From positions 8,581,719 through 8,645,718 of the forward strand of contig NC_064046.1 of the NCBI RefSeq assembly GCF_932526225.1: a DNA stretch of 64,000 bases, read 5' to 3'. The translations under genes and the position numbers were made by a program. Source of the stretch: Nematostella vectensis. Its lineage: Eukaryota > Cnidaria > Anthozoa > Actiniaria > Edwardsiidae. This document shows positions 19,200-31,799 of this stretch, piece by piece; position 1 is the first letter of the stretch; every line of letters begins with the position of its first letter. The notes beneath the pieces were generated by a model. It was not told the origin of the DNA. It ran no database searches and saw only the letters and a list, made by a program, of their open reading frames with translations.

Positions 19200-22100
19200 G
19201 GTTGGAGTTGGAGTTGAGTCAAGGTGGTGTGGCCAATGGGTGACGATGTTTGGGGCTGAGTCGAGGTGGTGTGACCAACAGTTGATGATGTTTGTGGCTG
19301 AGTTGAGGTGGTGTGGCCAACAGTTGATGATGTTTGGGGCTGAGTTGAGGTGGTGGGGCCAGTAGTTGACGATGTTTGGGGCTTGGTTGAGGTGGTGGGG
19401 CCAACAGTTGACGATGTTTGGGGCTGAGTCGAGGTGGTGGGGCCAGTAGTTGACGATGTTTGGGCTGAGTCGAGGTGGTGTGGCCAACAATTGACGATGT
19501 TTGGGGCTGAGTCGGGGTGGTGGGGCCAGTAGTTGACGATGTTTGGGGCTGAGTTGAGGTGGTGTGGCCAGTAGTTGACGATGTTTGGGGCTGAGTCGAG
19601 GTGGTGGAGCCAGTAGTTGACGATGTTTGGGGTTGAGGTGGTGGGGCCAGTAGTTGAAGATGTTTGGGTTTGAGTCGAGGTGGTGGGGCCAACAGTTGAT
19701 GATGTTTGGGGCTGAGTTGCGGTGGTGGGGCCAACAGTTGATGATATTTGGGGCTGAGTTGAGGTGGTGGGGCCAACAGTTGATGATGTTTGGGGCTGAG
19801 TCGAGGTGGTGGGGCCAGTAGTTGACGATGTTTGGGGCTGAGTCGAGGTGGTGGGGCCAGTAGTTGACGATGTTTGGGCTGAGTCGAGGTGGTGGAGCCA
19901 GTAGTTGACGATGTTTGGGGCTGAGTCGAGGTGGTGTGGCCAACAATTGACGATGTTTGGGGCTGAGTTGAGGTGGTGTGGCCAACAGTTGATTGTGTTT
20001 TGGGCTGAGTTGAGGTGGTGTGGCCAACGGCTAAAGATGTTTGGGGCTGAGTTGAGGTGGTGGGGCCAACAGTTGATGATGTTTCGGGCTGAGTCAAAGT
20101 GGAGGAGCCAGTAGTTGACGATGTTTGGGGCTGAGTTGAGGTGGTGTGGTCAACAGCTGAAGATGTTTGGGGCTGAGTTGAGGTGGTGTGGCCAACAGTT
20201 GACGATGTTTGGAGCTGAGTCGAGGTGGTGGGGCCAACAGTTGATGATGTTTGGGGCTGAGTCGGGGTGGTGGGGCCAGTAGTTGACGATGTTTGGGGCT
20301 GAGTTGAGGTGGTGTGGCCAGTAGTTGACGATGTTTGGGGCTGAGTCGAGGTGGTGGAGCCAGTAGTTGACGATGTTTGGGGTTGAGGTGGTGGGGCCAA
20401 CAGTTGATGATATTTGGGGCTGAGTTGAGGTGGTGGGGCCAACAGTTGATGATGTTTGGGGATGAGTCGAGGTGGTGGGGCCAACAGTTGATGATGTTTG
20501 GGGCTGAGTTGCGGTGGTGGGGCCAACAGTTGATGATATTTGGGGCTGAGTTGAGGTGGTGGGGCCAACAGTTGATGATGTTTGGGGCTGAGTCGAGGTG
20601 GTGGGGCCAGTAGTTGACGATGTTTGGGGCTGAGTCGAGGTGGTGGGGCCAGTAGTTGACGATGTTTGGGCTGAGTCGAGGTGGTGTGGCCAACAATTGA
20701 CGATGTTTGGGGCTGAGTCGGGGTGGTGGAGCCAGTAGTTGACGATGTTTGGGGTTGAGGTGGTGGGGCCAGTAGTTGACGATGTTTGTGGCTGAGTCGA
20801 GGTGGTGGAGCCAGTAGTTGACGATGTTTGGGGTTGAGGTGGTGGGGCCAGTAGTTGAAGATGTTTGGGTTTGAGTCGAGGTGGTGGGGCCAGTAGTTGA
20901 CGATGTTTGGGGATGAGTCGAGGTGGTGGGGCCAACAGTTGATGATGTTTGGGGCTGAGTTGCGGTGGTGGGGCCAACAGTTGATGATATTTGGGGCTGA
21001 GTTGAGGTGGTGGGGCCAACAGTTGATGATGTTTGGGGCTGAGTCGAGGTGGTGGGGCCAGTAGTTGACGATGTTTGGGGCTGAGTCGAGGTGGTGGGGC
21101 CAGTAGTTGACGATGTTTGGGCTGAGTCGAGGTGGTGTGGCCAACAATTGACGATGTTTGGGGCTGAGTCGGGGTGGTGGGGCCAGTAGTTGACGATGTT
21201 TGGGGCTGAGTTGAGGTGGTGTGGCCAGTAGTTGACGATGTTTGGGGCTGAGTCGAGGTGGTGGAGCCAGTAGTTGACGATGTTTGGGGTTGAGGTGGTG
21301 GGGCCAGTAGTTGACGATGTTTGTGGCTGAGTCGAGGTGGTGGAGCCAGTAGTTGACGATGTTTGGGGTTGAGGTGGTGGGGCCAGTAGTTGAAGATGTT
21401 TGGGTTTGAGTCGAGGTGGTGGGGCCAGTAGTTGACGATGTTTGGGGATGAGTCGAGGTGGTGGGGCCAACAGTTGATGATGTTTGGGGCTGAGTTGCGG
21501 TGGTGGGGCCAACAGTTGATGATATTTGGGGCTGAGTTGAGGTGGTGGGGCCAACAGTTGATGATGTTTGGGGCTGAGTCGAGGTGGTGGGGCCAGTAGT
21601 TGACGATGTTTGGGGCTGAGTCGAGGTGGTGAGGCCAGTAGTTGACGATGTTTGGGCTGAGTCGAGGTGGTGGAGCCAGTAGTTGACGATGTTTGGGCTG
21701 AGTCGAGGTGGTGGAGCCAGTAGTTGACGATGTTTGGGGCTGAGTCGAGGTGGTGGGGCCAACAGTTGATGATGTTTGGGGCTGAGTTGAGGTGGTGTGG
21801 CCAACAGTTGATTATGTTTTGGGCTGAGTTGAGGTGGTGTGGCCAACGGCTAAAGATGTTTGGGGCTGAGTTGAGGTGGTGGGGCACACAGTTGATGATG
21901 TTTCGGGCTGAGTCAAAGTGGAGGAGCCAGTAGTTGACGATGTTTGGGGCTGAGTTGAGGTGGTGTGGTCAACAGCTGAAGATGTTTGGGGCTGAGTTGA
22001 GGTGGTGTGGCCAACAGTTGACGATGTTTGGGGCTGAGTCGAGGTGGTGTCGCCAACAGTTGATGATGCTTGGGTTTGAGTCGAGGTGGTGGGGCCAACA

Positions 22101-23090
22101 GTTGATGATGTTTGGGGCTGAGTCGGGGTGGTGGGGCCAACAGTTGATGATGTTTGGGGCTGAGTCGAGGTGGTGGGGCCAGTAGTTGACGATGTTTGGG
22201 CTTGTGGAGAGGGGGTAGTGGCCAAGGCAATGGTAGTCCACCCTGAATAGATGTCGATTGAAGTCGAGATCGGAGGAGAGAGCATGCTCAGAGCATGCTC
22301 GTCGTCAATAAAATGCCTGCATTCGATTTTGTCGCAAGGGGCGTTGAAAATTGGTGGCGATGTTTGGGGCTGAGTTGAGGTAGTTGGGCCAATGGGTGAC
22401 GACGTTTGGTGCTGAGTTGAGGTAGTGGGGCCAATGGGTGACGATGTTTGGGGCTTGGTCGAGGTGGTGTGGCCAACAGTTGATGATGTTTGGGGCTGAG
22501 TTGAGGTGGTGTGGCAAATAGCTGAAGATGTTTGGTGCTGAGTTGAGGTAGTGGGGCCAATGGGTGACGATGTTTGGGGCTTGGTTGAGGTGGTGTCGCC
22601 AACAGTTGATGATGTTTGGGGCTGAGTTGAGGTGGTGTGGCAAATAGCTGAAGATGTTTGGTGCTGAGTTGAGGTAGTGGGGCCAATGGGTGACGATGTT
22701 TGGGGCTTGGTCGAGGTGGTGTGGCCAATGGGAGACGATGTTTGGGGCTTGGTTGAGGTGGTGTGGCCAACAGTTGATGATGTTTGGGGCTGAGTTGAGG
22801 TGGTGTGGCCAACAGTTGATGATGTTTGGGGCTGAGTTGAGGTAGTGGGGCCAATGGGTGACGATTTTTGGGGCTTGGTCGAGGTGGTGTGGCCAACAGC
22901 TGATGATGTATGGGGCTGAGTTGAGGTGGTGTGGCAAATAGCTGAAGATGTTTGGGGCTGAGTTAAGATGGTGGAGCCAACAGTTGTTGTTGTTTGGGGC
23001 CGAGTTGAGGTGGTGTGGAAAATTGGTGACGATGTTTGGGGCTGAATTGAAGTGGTGAGGCCAGTAGTTGACGATGTTTGGGCTTGTGGA
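19200..23090 (-). repeat. 42-bp minisatellite with mucin-like minus-strand frames and higher-order duplication
   Basis: The unit is about GTTGATGATGTTTGGGGCTGA GTTGAGGTGGTGGGGCCAACA. All minus frames are open; one reads TSSTVGPTTSTQPQ, a Ser/Thr/Pro pattern like a secreted mucin. Units of 41 bp and shortened units shift the frame often over 19.2-22.2 kb, but the 23167-21812 stretch stays open in the mucin frame for 451 codons. A unique block of about 135 bp containing SIDIYSGWTTIALATTPSPQ occurs twice, at about 22200-22350 and 23085-23225, so a larger segment was duplicated. It may be a real mucin-type exon or a non-coding array. Confidence 0.9.
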
Positions 23091-23418
23091 GAGGGGGTAG
23101 TGGCCAAGGCAATGGTAGTCCACCCTGAATAGATGTCGATTGAAGTCGAGATCGGAGGAGCGAGCATGCTCAGAGCATGCTCGTCGTCAATGAAATGCCT
23201 GCATTCGATTTTGTCTCAAGGGGCGTTACAGGCTGGAACTTGGTGGTGAGGTTAATAGGCGATGCCACATTCGACACTTCGGACGATGACGTCGATCCGA
23301 TGTTGAAGATTTGTTGCCATTTTTTTTTAATAAAACGCCTTCCTTCTCCTCAGAAGCGGCCCCAGGCTCGGTACCATGTATATTCTCTCCCCAGACGTAA
23401 TGGCTAAACTCCTTCATA

Positions 23419-23690
23419 TTAAGGTAGTAGATCCCAGCGTTGTAGTGGCTCTTGGCGCAGAAGCAATACTTTTGAAATAGAGTCGCCCTCATTATTCTCT
23501 GCCTCATACGAGCAGAATAAAGTCTCACACCAACCCGTACACATGGCTCGAAGCATAGCACTTTTCACGTCTCCGCATCGAACCAACCGCCCATCCGGCG
23601 AAACAAAGCCTGATATGAAGCGAAGATCAGTCATTAGCGTAAAAACTAATAGGATTATTATTGCATAAAATGATGCAGTCCTTCTTGGTT
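23419..23690 (-). CDS. Candidate secreted-peptide exon (very uncertain)
   Basis: The minus frame reads a hydrophobic run (FYAIIILLVFTLM), then a short stretch containing RLVRCGDVKSAMLRAMC. The CG followed by Cys twelve residues after the first Cys is the spacing of insulin/relaxin B chains. No in-frame ATG precedes the hydrophobic run, so it would have to be an internal or spliced exon, perhaps after the AG at 23691. I found no A-chain (CC...C) pattern downstream. It could also be the first part of a mucin-like gene with the array on its 3' side, or chance. Confidence 0.22.
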
Positions 23691-23727
23691 TGTTTTCGCG
23701 AAGAGATAGGAACAAAGAGATCTCTTA

Positions 23728-24420
23728 ACGCGCCGATAACTTTTGTCTGGATGACCATGCAGAAAGATAAAAAAGTGATCACTCGATCACTTTTAATAAC
23801 GCGCCGATAACTTTTGTCTGGATGACCATGCAGAGAGATAAAGAAGTGATCACCTTTAATAACGCGCCGCTAACTTTTGTCTGGATGATCAAGCAGAGGG
23901 ATAAAAAAGTGATCACCTTTAAAAACGCGCCGATAACTTTTGTCTGGATGATCATGCAGAGAGATAAAAGTGATCACCTTTAATAACGCGCCGCTAACTT
24001 TTGTCTGGATGACCATGCAGAGAGATAAAAAAGTGATCACCTTTAATAACGCGCCGCTAACTTTTGTCTGGATGATCATACAGAGAGATAAAAAAGTGAT
24101 CACCTTTAATAACGCGCCGATAACTTTTGTCTGGATGACCATGCAGAGAGATAAAAAATAAATCACCTTTAATAACGCGCCGATAACTTTTGTCTGGATG
24201 ACCATGCAGAGAGATCAAAAAAGTGATCACCTTTAATAACGCGCCGATAGCTTTTGTTTGGATGATCATGCAGAGATAAAAAAGTGACCACCTTTAAAAA
24301 CGTGCCGCTAACTTTTGTCTGGATGACCATGCAGAGAGATAAAAAAGTGATCACCTTTAATAACGCGCCGCTAACTTTTGTCTGGATGATCATGCAGAGA
24401 GATAGGAGGAAAGTGCCCTC
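23728..24420. repeat. 60-bp minisatellite, about 12 copies
   Basis: The unit holds ACGCGCCGATAACTTTTGTC, TGGATGACCATGCAGAGAG and AAAAAAGTGATCACCTTT, with GATAAC/GCTAAC and ACCATG/ATCATG variants. The copies are adjacent, with no unique spacers. Open frames in it are shadows. Confidence 0.95.
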
Positions 24421-25092
24421 TTCAGAACGTGCCTCTACCTTTTGTCTGGCTGACCATGTAATGATTTACAGCGATTATAAGCTCCTTTGGGTCGTCGCAT
24501 GCAGGTAAAAGCGGAAATACTTTCAGAACCGTTCAAAATTAATTTCAACGACAAGACATCTTGTCTCTTACCCTTCTTTTTTTTATTCTGTATTTTCGAA
24601 TAAGTCGTGGGCGAAGTCTTGGTCTGTAAGTTCGGGCATTACGTATTGCACTTAGATTTTATGGTTCTTCTAATTTATTTAATTTGAAGGTGACCAAAGG
24701 TGCATGCAGCTGGTGTGTCTTTTTTCAGGAGAAATAAAGCAACAATATAGAATAAAAAAAACGTCCGTTTTGCCCCCGGCCAGACCTTGGTATTAAGTTA
24801 CTAGTTACCGAGTCAAAAGTTTTTCTAAAAAAATGTTACCCTCCTTGTAAACGTTTAAAGCGGCTATATTGCTTTATTCCAATCAATCATTGTAATAACA
24901 GTGACAGCGAATTATAAAACTACAATAACAAGTGACAAAAGAATAATCATTTACATGCAAACGAAGAATAAACTTAACAAAATTGTTGCGAAAAGAAGAA
25001 TTAACTCCCACTTTCTTCAACACTACTTTTCAACTTGCAACGTTTACCGCCTTTACTAGAGATGCCCATGGCGTTGGTGCCACCTGAAATGC
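24421..25092. other. Intergenic, no gene recognised
   Basis: AT-rich sequence between the 60-bp array and the TTAA element at 25093. A short minus-strand frame at 25006-25076 preceded by TTTCAG looks exon-like, but it abuts the TTAA element and I do not support it. Confidence 0.35.
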
Positions 25093-25381
25093 TTAAAGAG
25101 GCAGCGTCATGGTACTGCGCATGTCGGGAGTGATTGTAGGCTTTTAATTGTCGACACAGTTGAACTCTAATCTGTCAATGCCTTGTTAAATTAATATATA
25201 ATATTTTATTGAAAGCTGTGTTTATTGACAGTTTGTGGTCATTTCCTTCGAATTAAAGTCTCCCACATGTACCAAAGGCTTATAAGTCAAGTCATTAGAA
25301 GTCATTAGAATTTGACTGAACTTCATTGGGTCCAGGTCGGAGAGCTATTGCAAATCTCTTACCATGACACTGCCCCTTTAA
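25093..25381. mobile_element. Third TTAA-flanked MITE
   Basis: TTAA then AGAGGCAGCGTCATGGTA at the left; the reverse complement of the right end reads TTAA then AGGGGCAGTGTCATGGTA. At 289 bp with no coding region, it is a piggyBac-type non-autonomous element of a different subfamily from those at 5448 and 16791. Confidence 0.78.
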
Positions 25382-26158
25382 AAAAGGAATGTCTGTTTTG
25401 TAAATTGAGGGTTTTGGCTAGATAACGCGTTCCTTTTTGTCTCTGTGAATACTTTACCCCTGCCACTTCTTCATAGAATGTGTACCGTGCGACATTCAAC
25501 AGGTTTGCACGTGACTAATGGAAGGTCTACCCTTCCCATCATGCTTTGTATGTTTACTTTGCATGTTTGTTAATAATCTGAGAACGAGGCAGCACCATAA
25601 CATCAAAAAAACTATGCATTTAATGGCTATTTCACGAAACAATTTACACAATGTTATCCATACCTATCAAAATACTTCAAATATATCTGATACACGGTAA
25701 ATTTACAGTGGATACTACGAGGAAAAATATTAAATGTAGAATCTATTATATCTAAATTGTTCTCCCTAGTTTAAATAAGATTTTAAATAATACCTCTCCA
25801 TTTCTAGAAGCAAGCCTTAAGGTAAGGCAGCTAAAAAAAATACATATCCTGAGGTAGAGAAATGCGACGCTCGCAAAGATTCTTTGGATCCTGAGGAAGT
25901 CGCATTTGCAGCCAACGTAGAATATCGCACTGAAACCTACCTACAGACTGCCTGCACCCGCAAGCAACAAGGGGGAGGGTGCATGACGTCACGGTAATCT
26001 GAGACTGCCTCTACCCTCCTGAAGTTGGAGCGACACTAGTGCCGAAAGTCAGAAGAATCCAATGGCAACGGGGGGGATCAACATGACGTCACAAGTTCAA
26101 GAGGCGCCACACGTGGGTGGAAAGCGCCAAATAAGGATGCGTCACGTGGTGCGCCGGT
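25382..26158. other. Region 3' of ITFG1, no gene recognised
   Basis: It should include the ITFG1 3' UTR, since the stop is at 26159-26161 on the minus strand. I could not assign a poly(A) signal with confidence; minus-strand AATAAA strings are found only further left (about 25205 and 24870). Two TGACGTCA (CRE-like) palindromes lie near 25983 and 26081. Confidence 0.35.
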
Positions 26159-27110
26159 TTACATGGCATCGAAATGGAATTTGTGCGCGTCTTGTCGTTT
26201 CTCTTTCTGGTCAGCTCTCTGATGGAGGCAACATAAAGCGATACATTATAATCAATCCCTGCTATTTGTCCGGGCCCTGACCTTACCCCGCGCGCAATAG
26301 CCAATTAGGATACGAGAGCATTAATACAAAGATTTTAGTTGGCCAATCAGGAAGCAAGATCATTTACACAAAGATCTGAGTTGGCCAATCAGGATGCAAG
26401 AACATTCATACAAAGGTCTGAGTTAGCCAATCAGGATGAGAGAGCATTTATACAAAGATCTGAGTTGGCCAATCAGGATGCAAGAACATTCATACAAACA
26501 TCTGAGTTGGCCAATCAGGATGCAAGAACATTCATACAAACATCTCCATACTCTGAAGCACAGTGAAGTATTTTTTCCTCGATGAGTAAAATTAATGTGA
26601 ATCAGATAGTGCTTTTCTCGCATCCTTTCTGGTTGTCTGTCTGTGTGTTCTGTGTTATAGGTGCGTGATTAAGAGCCCTCTTTATGTGAGTATGTTGATC
26701 TAGGTGTTGTTCTGTGTGTAATAAGTTGCTCTGTGCAAATGATGAGTTTCTCTGATGTGTAATCAGTTATTCTGTGTGTGATCAGTTATTACATGAGTGT
26801 GTGATCAGTTGTCCTGAAAAGAAAAAGTGGAACATACTTTTTCCTTGAGGTGGAGGGCAAGGATGATGAGGCCGATGAAGGCGCAGATGCCGAGCAACGA
26901 GAGACCAGTCAGAAGGAGGAGCTTACTAGGCGTGACGAGGAGCATGGACTTCCACCTGAAAACACAGAACAACCGTGACACATTCAAAACGACTCAACAC
27001 ACGCGGAATAAATCCGCGCGCACGAAGAACAACTTATCAAACACAAGGAACAACTCATCGCACACAAGGAACAAATCATCGCACACACGGAACAAATAAG
27101 GACCATCTCA

Positions 27111-27146
<36 letters not shown>

Positions 27147-30100
27147 CAACTCCTCGCACACAAGGAACATCTCATCGCACACAAGGAATAACTCGTCGCA
27201 CACAAGAAACAACTCATCGCACACCAGGAACAACTCATCGCACACACAGAACAACTCATCGCACACAAGGAACAACTTGTCGCACACAAGGAACAACTCA
27301 TCGCACACACGGAACAACTCATCACACACAGAACAACTCATCGCACACAAGGAACAAGTGGTCGCACACAAGGAACAACTCATCACACACAGAACAACTC
27401 ATCGCACACAAGAAACAACTGGTCGCACACAAGGAACAACTCATCGCACATACGGAACAACTCATCACACACACGGAAGAACTCATCACACACAGAACAA
27501 CTCATCGCACACAAGGAACAACTGGTCGCACACAAGGAACAACTCATCGCACACAAGGAACAACTCGTCGCACGGAACAACACATCGCACACACGGAACA
27601 ACTCATCACACACAGAACAACTCATCGCACACACGAACAACTGGTCGCACACAAGGAACAACTCATCGCACACAAGGAACAACTCGTCGCACGGAACAAC
27701 ACATCGCACACACGGAACAACTCATCACACACAGAACAACTCATCGCATACAAGAAACAACTGGTCGCACACAAGAACAACTCATCGCACACAAGGAACA
27801 ACTCGTCGCACGGAACAACACATCGCACACACGGAACAACTCATCGCACACACGGAACAACTCATCGCACACACTGAACAAGTCATCACACAAACAGAAC
27901 ACCTCATCGCACACACGGAAAAACTCATCGCACACAAGGAACAACTCTTCTCACACAAGGAACAACACCTTGCACACACGGAACAACTCATCGCACACAG
28001 AGCAACTAAACGAACACACTGAACAACTCATCACACACACAGAACACCTCATCGCACACACGGAACAACTCATCGCACACAAAGAACAACTCATATTGTT
28101 TAGACCACTCTTTTTCTATTTTCGGGGAGGTCGCTTGAAAAAGCCTCCAGTGCACTCACTTGTTTGGCTGGTTGGGAGGGTACGGGATGACAATCATTTG
28201 AGAGTTCGGGATGATTGATGGCCAGGAATGAGTCCTCATTGGCTAAAAAAATCAAATGGTCCAAGTGAAGAATTCTTTGCTAAAAAAGCTAACATCGCAC
28301 TTTATCAATGTGAGTTTAGAAACATAATCTATAACTGTGTAAAACAAGTATGCTGATACTATCCAATACGTACAGAGTTCAGTAAGTATGCTCATATTAT
28401 ACTCATTAAACAGCTACATATATGCGCGCTCTCATTGGTTGATTAGCGGGCAGAACAAACCTACACGCGCTTTTATTAGTTGATTAGTGAGCAGTGCGAA
28501 GCTACGCACGCTCTTATTGGTTGATCAGAGGGCAGTGTTCTCCTTTCTTTACTCTTTACGAGAACTTATGAAACCTCGAATTCTGCCATCTTTTTATGGC
28601 CTGCAAGCAGAATTTGTAGGGTCCATAAGTTCCCGCAAGGCCCCAAAATAGATACAGTATATATCTTCTCCCGCATGTACAGAAAACCAACCAGTTTATC
28701 CTGAGAACTTACCGAGTTCTTAGCTCTCGGCATGCCGATCGTCAACTTGTCTACAAAGTTTGGAGTCTGCCCAAGTCCGAACACAGTATAAGGACACTGT
28801 AGCGCAAAGTAGGCAGACTGAGATAGCTGGGCCGCTAGAAGAGATACGGACAAGTTGGATGAGAAGGTCTCCAGGGTGGAACAGCTGCGTACAGGGTGAG
28901 AGGTGACTACAGGGTGAGGGGGAGGGGTGAGTACAGGGTGAGGGGAGGGCTGGGAGGGGTGAGTACAGGGTGAGGGGGAGGGATGGGAGAGGTGAGTACA
29001 GGGTGAGGGTGAGGACTGAGAGGGGTGAGTACACAGGATAAGGGAGAGGGATAGGAGAGGTGAGTACAGGGTAAGGGCTGGAAGGGTGATAAAGGTGAGT
29101 ACAAGGTGAGGGGGAGGGCTGTGAGAGGTTAGAACAGGAGGAGGGCTGGGAGGGGTGAGTACAGGGGGGGAAGGGTGGGAAAGGTGAGTACCAGGAGAGG
29201 GGTGAAATAGATAAGTACAGTAAGATATCTATGCTTTTTTCGGCCTTCAAACTTCACATAGAACATCTGCTCACACGCACACAGCATATTTCTTGCAAAT
29301 AAACAATTGCATTTTAAATTGTAAACAATAACTCAGGGGTGGTTGATTCTTTAAGGATGCTGTTGGTGTGGAAACAGCTGGTCCCTGGCATACTATCACT
29401 TACCACTCCCTTGCTTTGTCTGGCCGTTGGTATCAGTCGTGGTGTAGGCAATAAATGGACCGGCCTGGTTAACGCCATAGGGAAGCTTGAAACATAATGA
29501 TGGCATTTCAGATGAATGTATGATTATGGCATTTCAGATGAATGTATGATTATGGCTTAATATGCCTTAGCTAGTCCAGGCAAAGCTAGTCCAGAGACGG
29601 GGTCCGAGAGGTCCGGACGCCACCCTGATCATGTGTTGTGATGACTCCAACTGACTCCTTTGTTGAAGAAGACTGTTAATTTAATGTTTGTATTTGGAAA
29701 CAAAAAATGTTTGTAGATGGCTTTAGTGACCTATTTCCAGAGCTAAGGATGCCTATTTTAATTTGATTGATCTGTGGTCAGTGAATTACTACTCTGGACC
29801 CCACCCTGCCTTTTTCCTAGACACGCCCTACCTTGTCTTCATCTGAGCAAGAGGCTGTGAGTTCACCTCCGAGAACTGGAATAATTAAGGGTACCACAAG
29901 GTCAGGATACAGCTTAACCAATATCACAATAATTCAAATGATCATCGTCAGAGTTAACTACATAGGTCAAGATAGGCTTTACCAATATCATTTATCCAAC
30001 AATAAAACAATCATTGGACTGAGATTGGACCAAAAAATTTACAAAAGTTGCGTTAGCCAACCAAATACCACCCAACTCTCACCATTAAATCAATCAACCA

Positions 30101-31764
30101 ACAATAGAACTGATTGACCGATAGACCAGTCCATAAATCAATTGAAAGGACTGGCTGATCAGACAACCAACAAGTCATCATGCCAGTGATGGAACAATCA
30201 ATCAATTCATCAGTTAAACTCAAGTGAAGTGAGTGGGCAATGATGAGATGTGCAGCCTTAGGTCAGATGATGATACCAGACTAGGCATCATAGGCAATAT
30301 CCTTGGCATCGACAGGAGCAAAAAATGGCAAAGTTCATATTGTAAGGTCGTGTTAGCTTATATTTGCTTGATTTTTTGCATAAGGTGTTCCTTGTGTAAT
30401 ATGAAACAAAATAAGCTTTAGTATTTTTTGGTAGATAATCCGTTTTTGAGATATTGCAAATGGTAAAACTCTTGATTTTTCTGAAATTGCTCAAATTGGG
30501 CAAAATTGCCACTTTTTTCACGATTTATGGCAACTTTGCTCAATCATATCTCAAGAAGGGATCATCTACAAAAAAGTACTAAAGCTTATTTTGTTTTATA
30601 ATATGCAAGGAGCATCTAGGCAAAATATGAACAAAATGTAAGCTGACACAACCTTGCAATCTTAATTTTGCCATTTTTTGCTCCTGTCCTTGGCATCACA
30701 AGTATGGACACTGCATAGCACAATGCTTGGCTCTGGTGGTAAGAACACGAGAAAATAGTGCCTGGTTCAAGCCCAATTCACTCAAAAAGGAGCCTTGATG
30801 TTGATGACAAGAGTTGGAAGAGGTGACCAGGAAAACATGACAACATGACAGCCTGACTTGGTAGTGGATCAATGTGCATGGAAAAGAGGATTGTGGGGCG
30901 ATGTACAGTCAAACCTGCTCAGCATGAAAGCATTGTGAAATTTACCAATAAGGGGAAACTTACCAATAAGGGGAAACTTACCAATAAGGGGAAACTTACC
31001 AATAAGGGGAGACTTACCAATAAGGGGAAACTTACCAATAATCTTTAGGAAGGAGGCATCAAGGAAGATGTCATTCCGGATGGCGTGAAGGTGGTATTTG
31101 CCAGGAGTCTTGCCATCTTCTGTCACTATCATGAAATCTGTGATACCCTGCCAAATAAATACCAAATAAAGTTTACATCATTGAAGATACTAATAATAAG
31201 TTCAATAGAAGTACTGTAGTCAGGGCAACAAAGGTTTATAGAGTAACAATTTCAAAAGAAAAACAAATTACGCTAAAGACCAAATGCATGGGAACATAAA
31301 GCTCAAAAAAAGCATTTTCTCAACTCACATTTTCAAACAGATCAACAAATGTGGCTAAAACAGATCTCTCCATCAAAGACCAAACCTACAAAAACATAGA
31401 AATTCTCAATATAATAAATGTTGAAGATACTTTATCATGGTATTTCACACTGGCTTTTGTATGCCAAATATCAGAAGTGGAACCAAGGGTTTCAAAATAT
31501 GGGGCCAAAGTAATGATTTCAAGGAAGGCAGGCTAAAAAATAAAATTATGTGTATTTCTTTTCTTCGCATTTTTTAGCAAAATCTCTGTCACCCCTAGAT
31601 CCACCCATGATAATGATGTTTACCAATATTATGGCAATGATGCTGGTGATGTGATAATGATAGTGATGATGATAATAATAATGATGATGATGATGATGAT
31701 GATGATGATAATAATAATAGTTATGATGAAGGTGATAATGATGATGATAATGATGGTAATAATA

Positions 31765-31799
<35 letters not shown>

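Noticed and set aside
19164-21887. 875- and 597-codon minus-strand frames
   Set aside because: They switch between three repeat reading frames because of 41-bp and shortened units, so they do not conserve one protein sequence; only the 451-codon stretch keeps a single frame.
23728-24420. CRISPR-like direct repeats
   Set aside because: The repeats are contiguous with no unique spacers, and the genome is animal. The same applies to the 52-bp array at 7013-7541.
25006-25076. Exon-like minus frame after TTTCAG, first taken for the ITFG1 terminal exon
   Set aside because: The true ITFG1 terminal exon is 26218-26159, with the conserved tail FHFDAM and matching phase. The 25-kb frame abuts a TTAA element and has no homology.
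30715-30785. tRNA-like or SINE sequence (GGCTCTGGTGG ... GGTTCAAGCCC)
   Set aside because: A- and B-box-like strings are present but no cloverleaf folds and no element ends are visible. A similar weak case lies at about 33995-34050.
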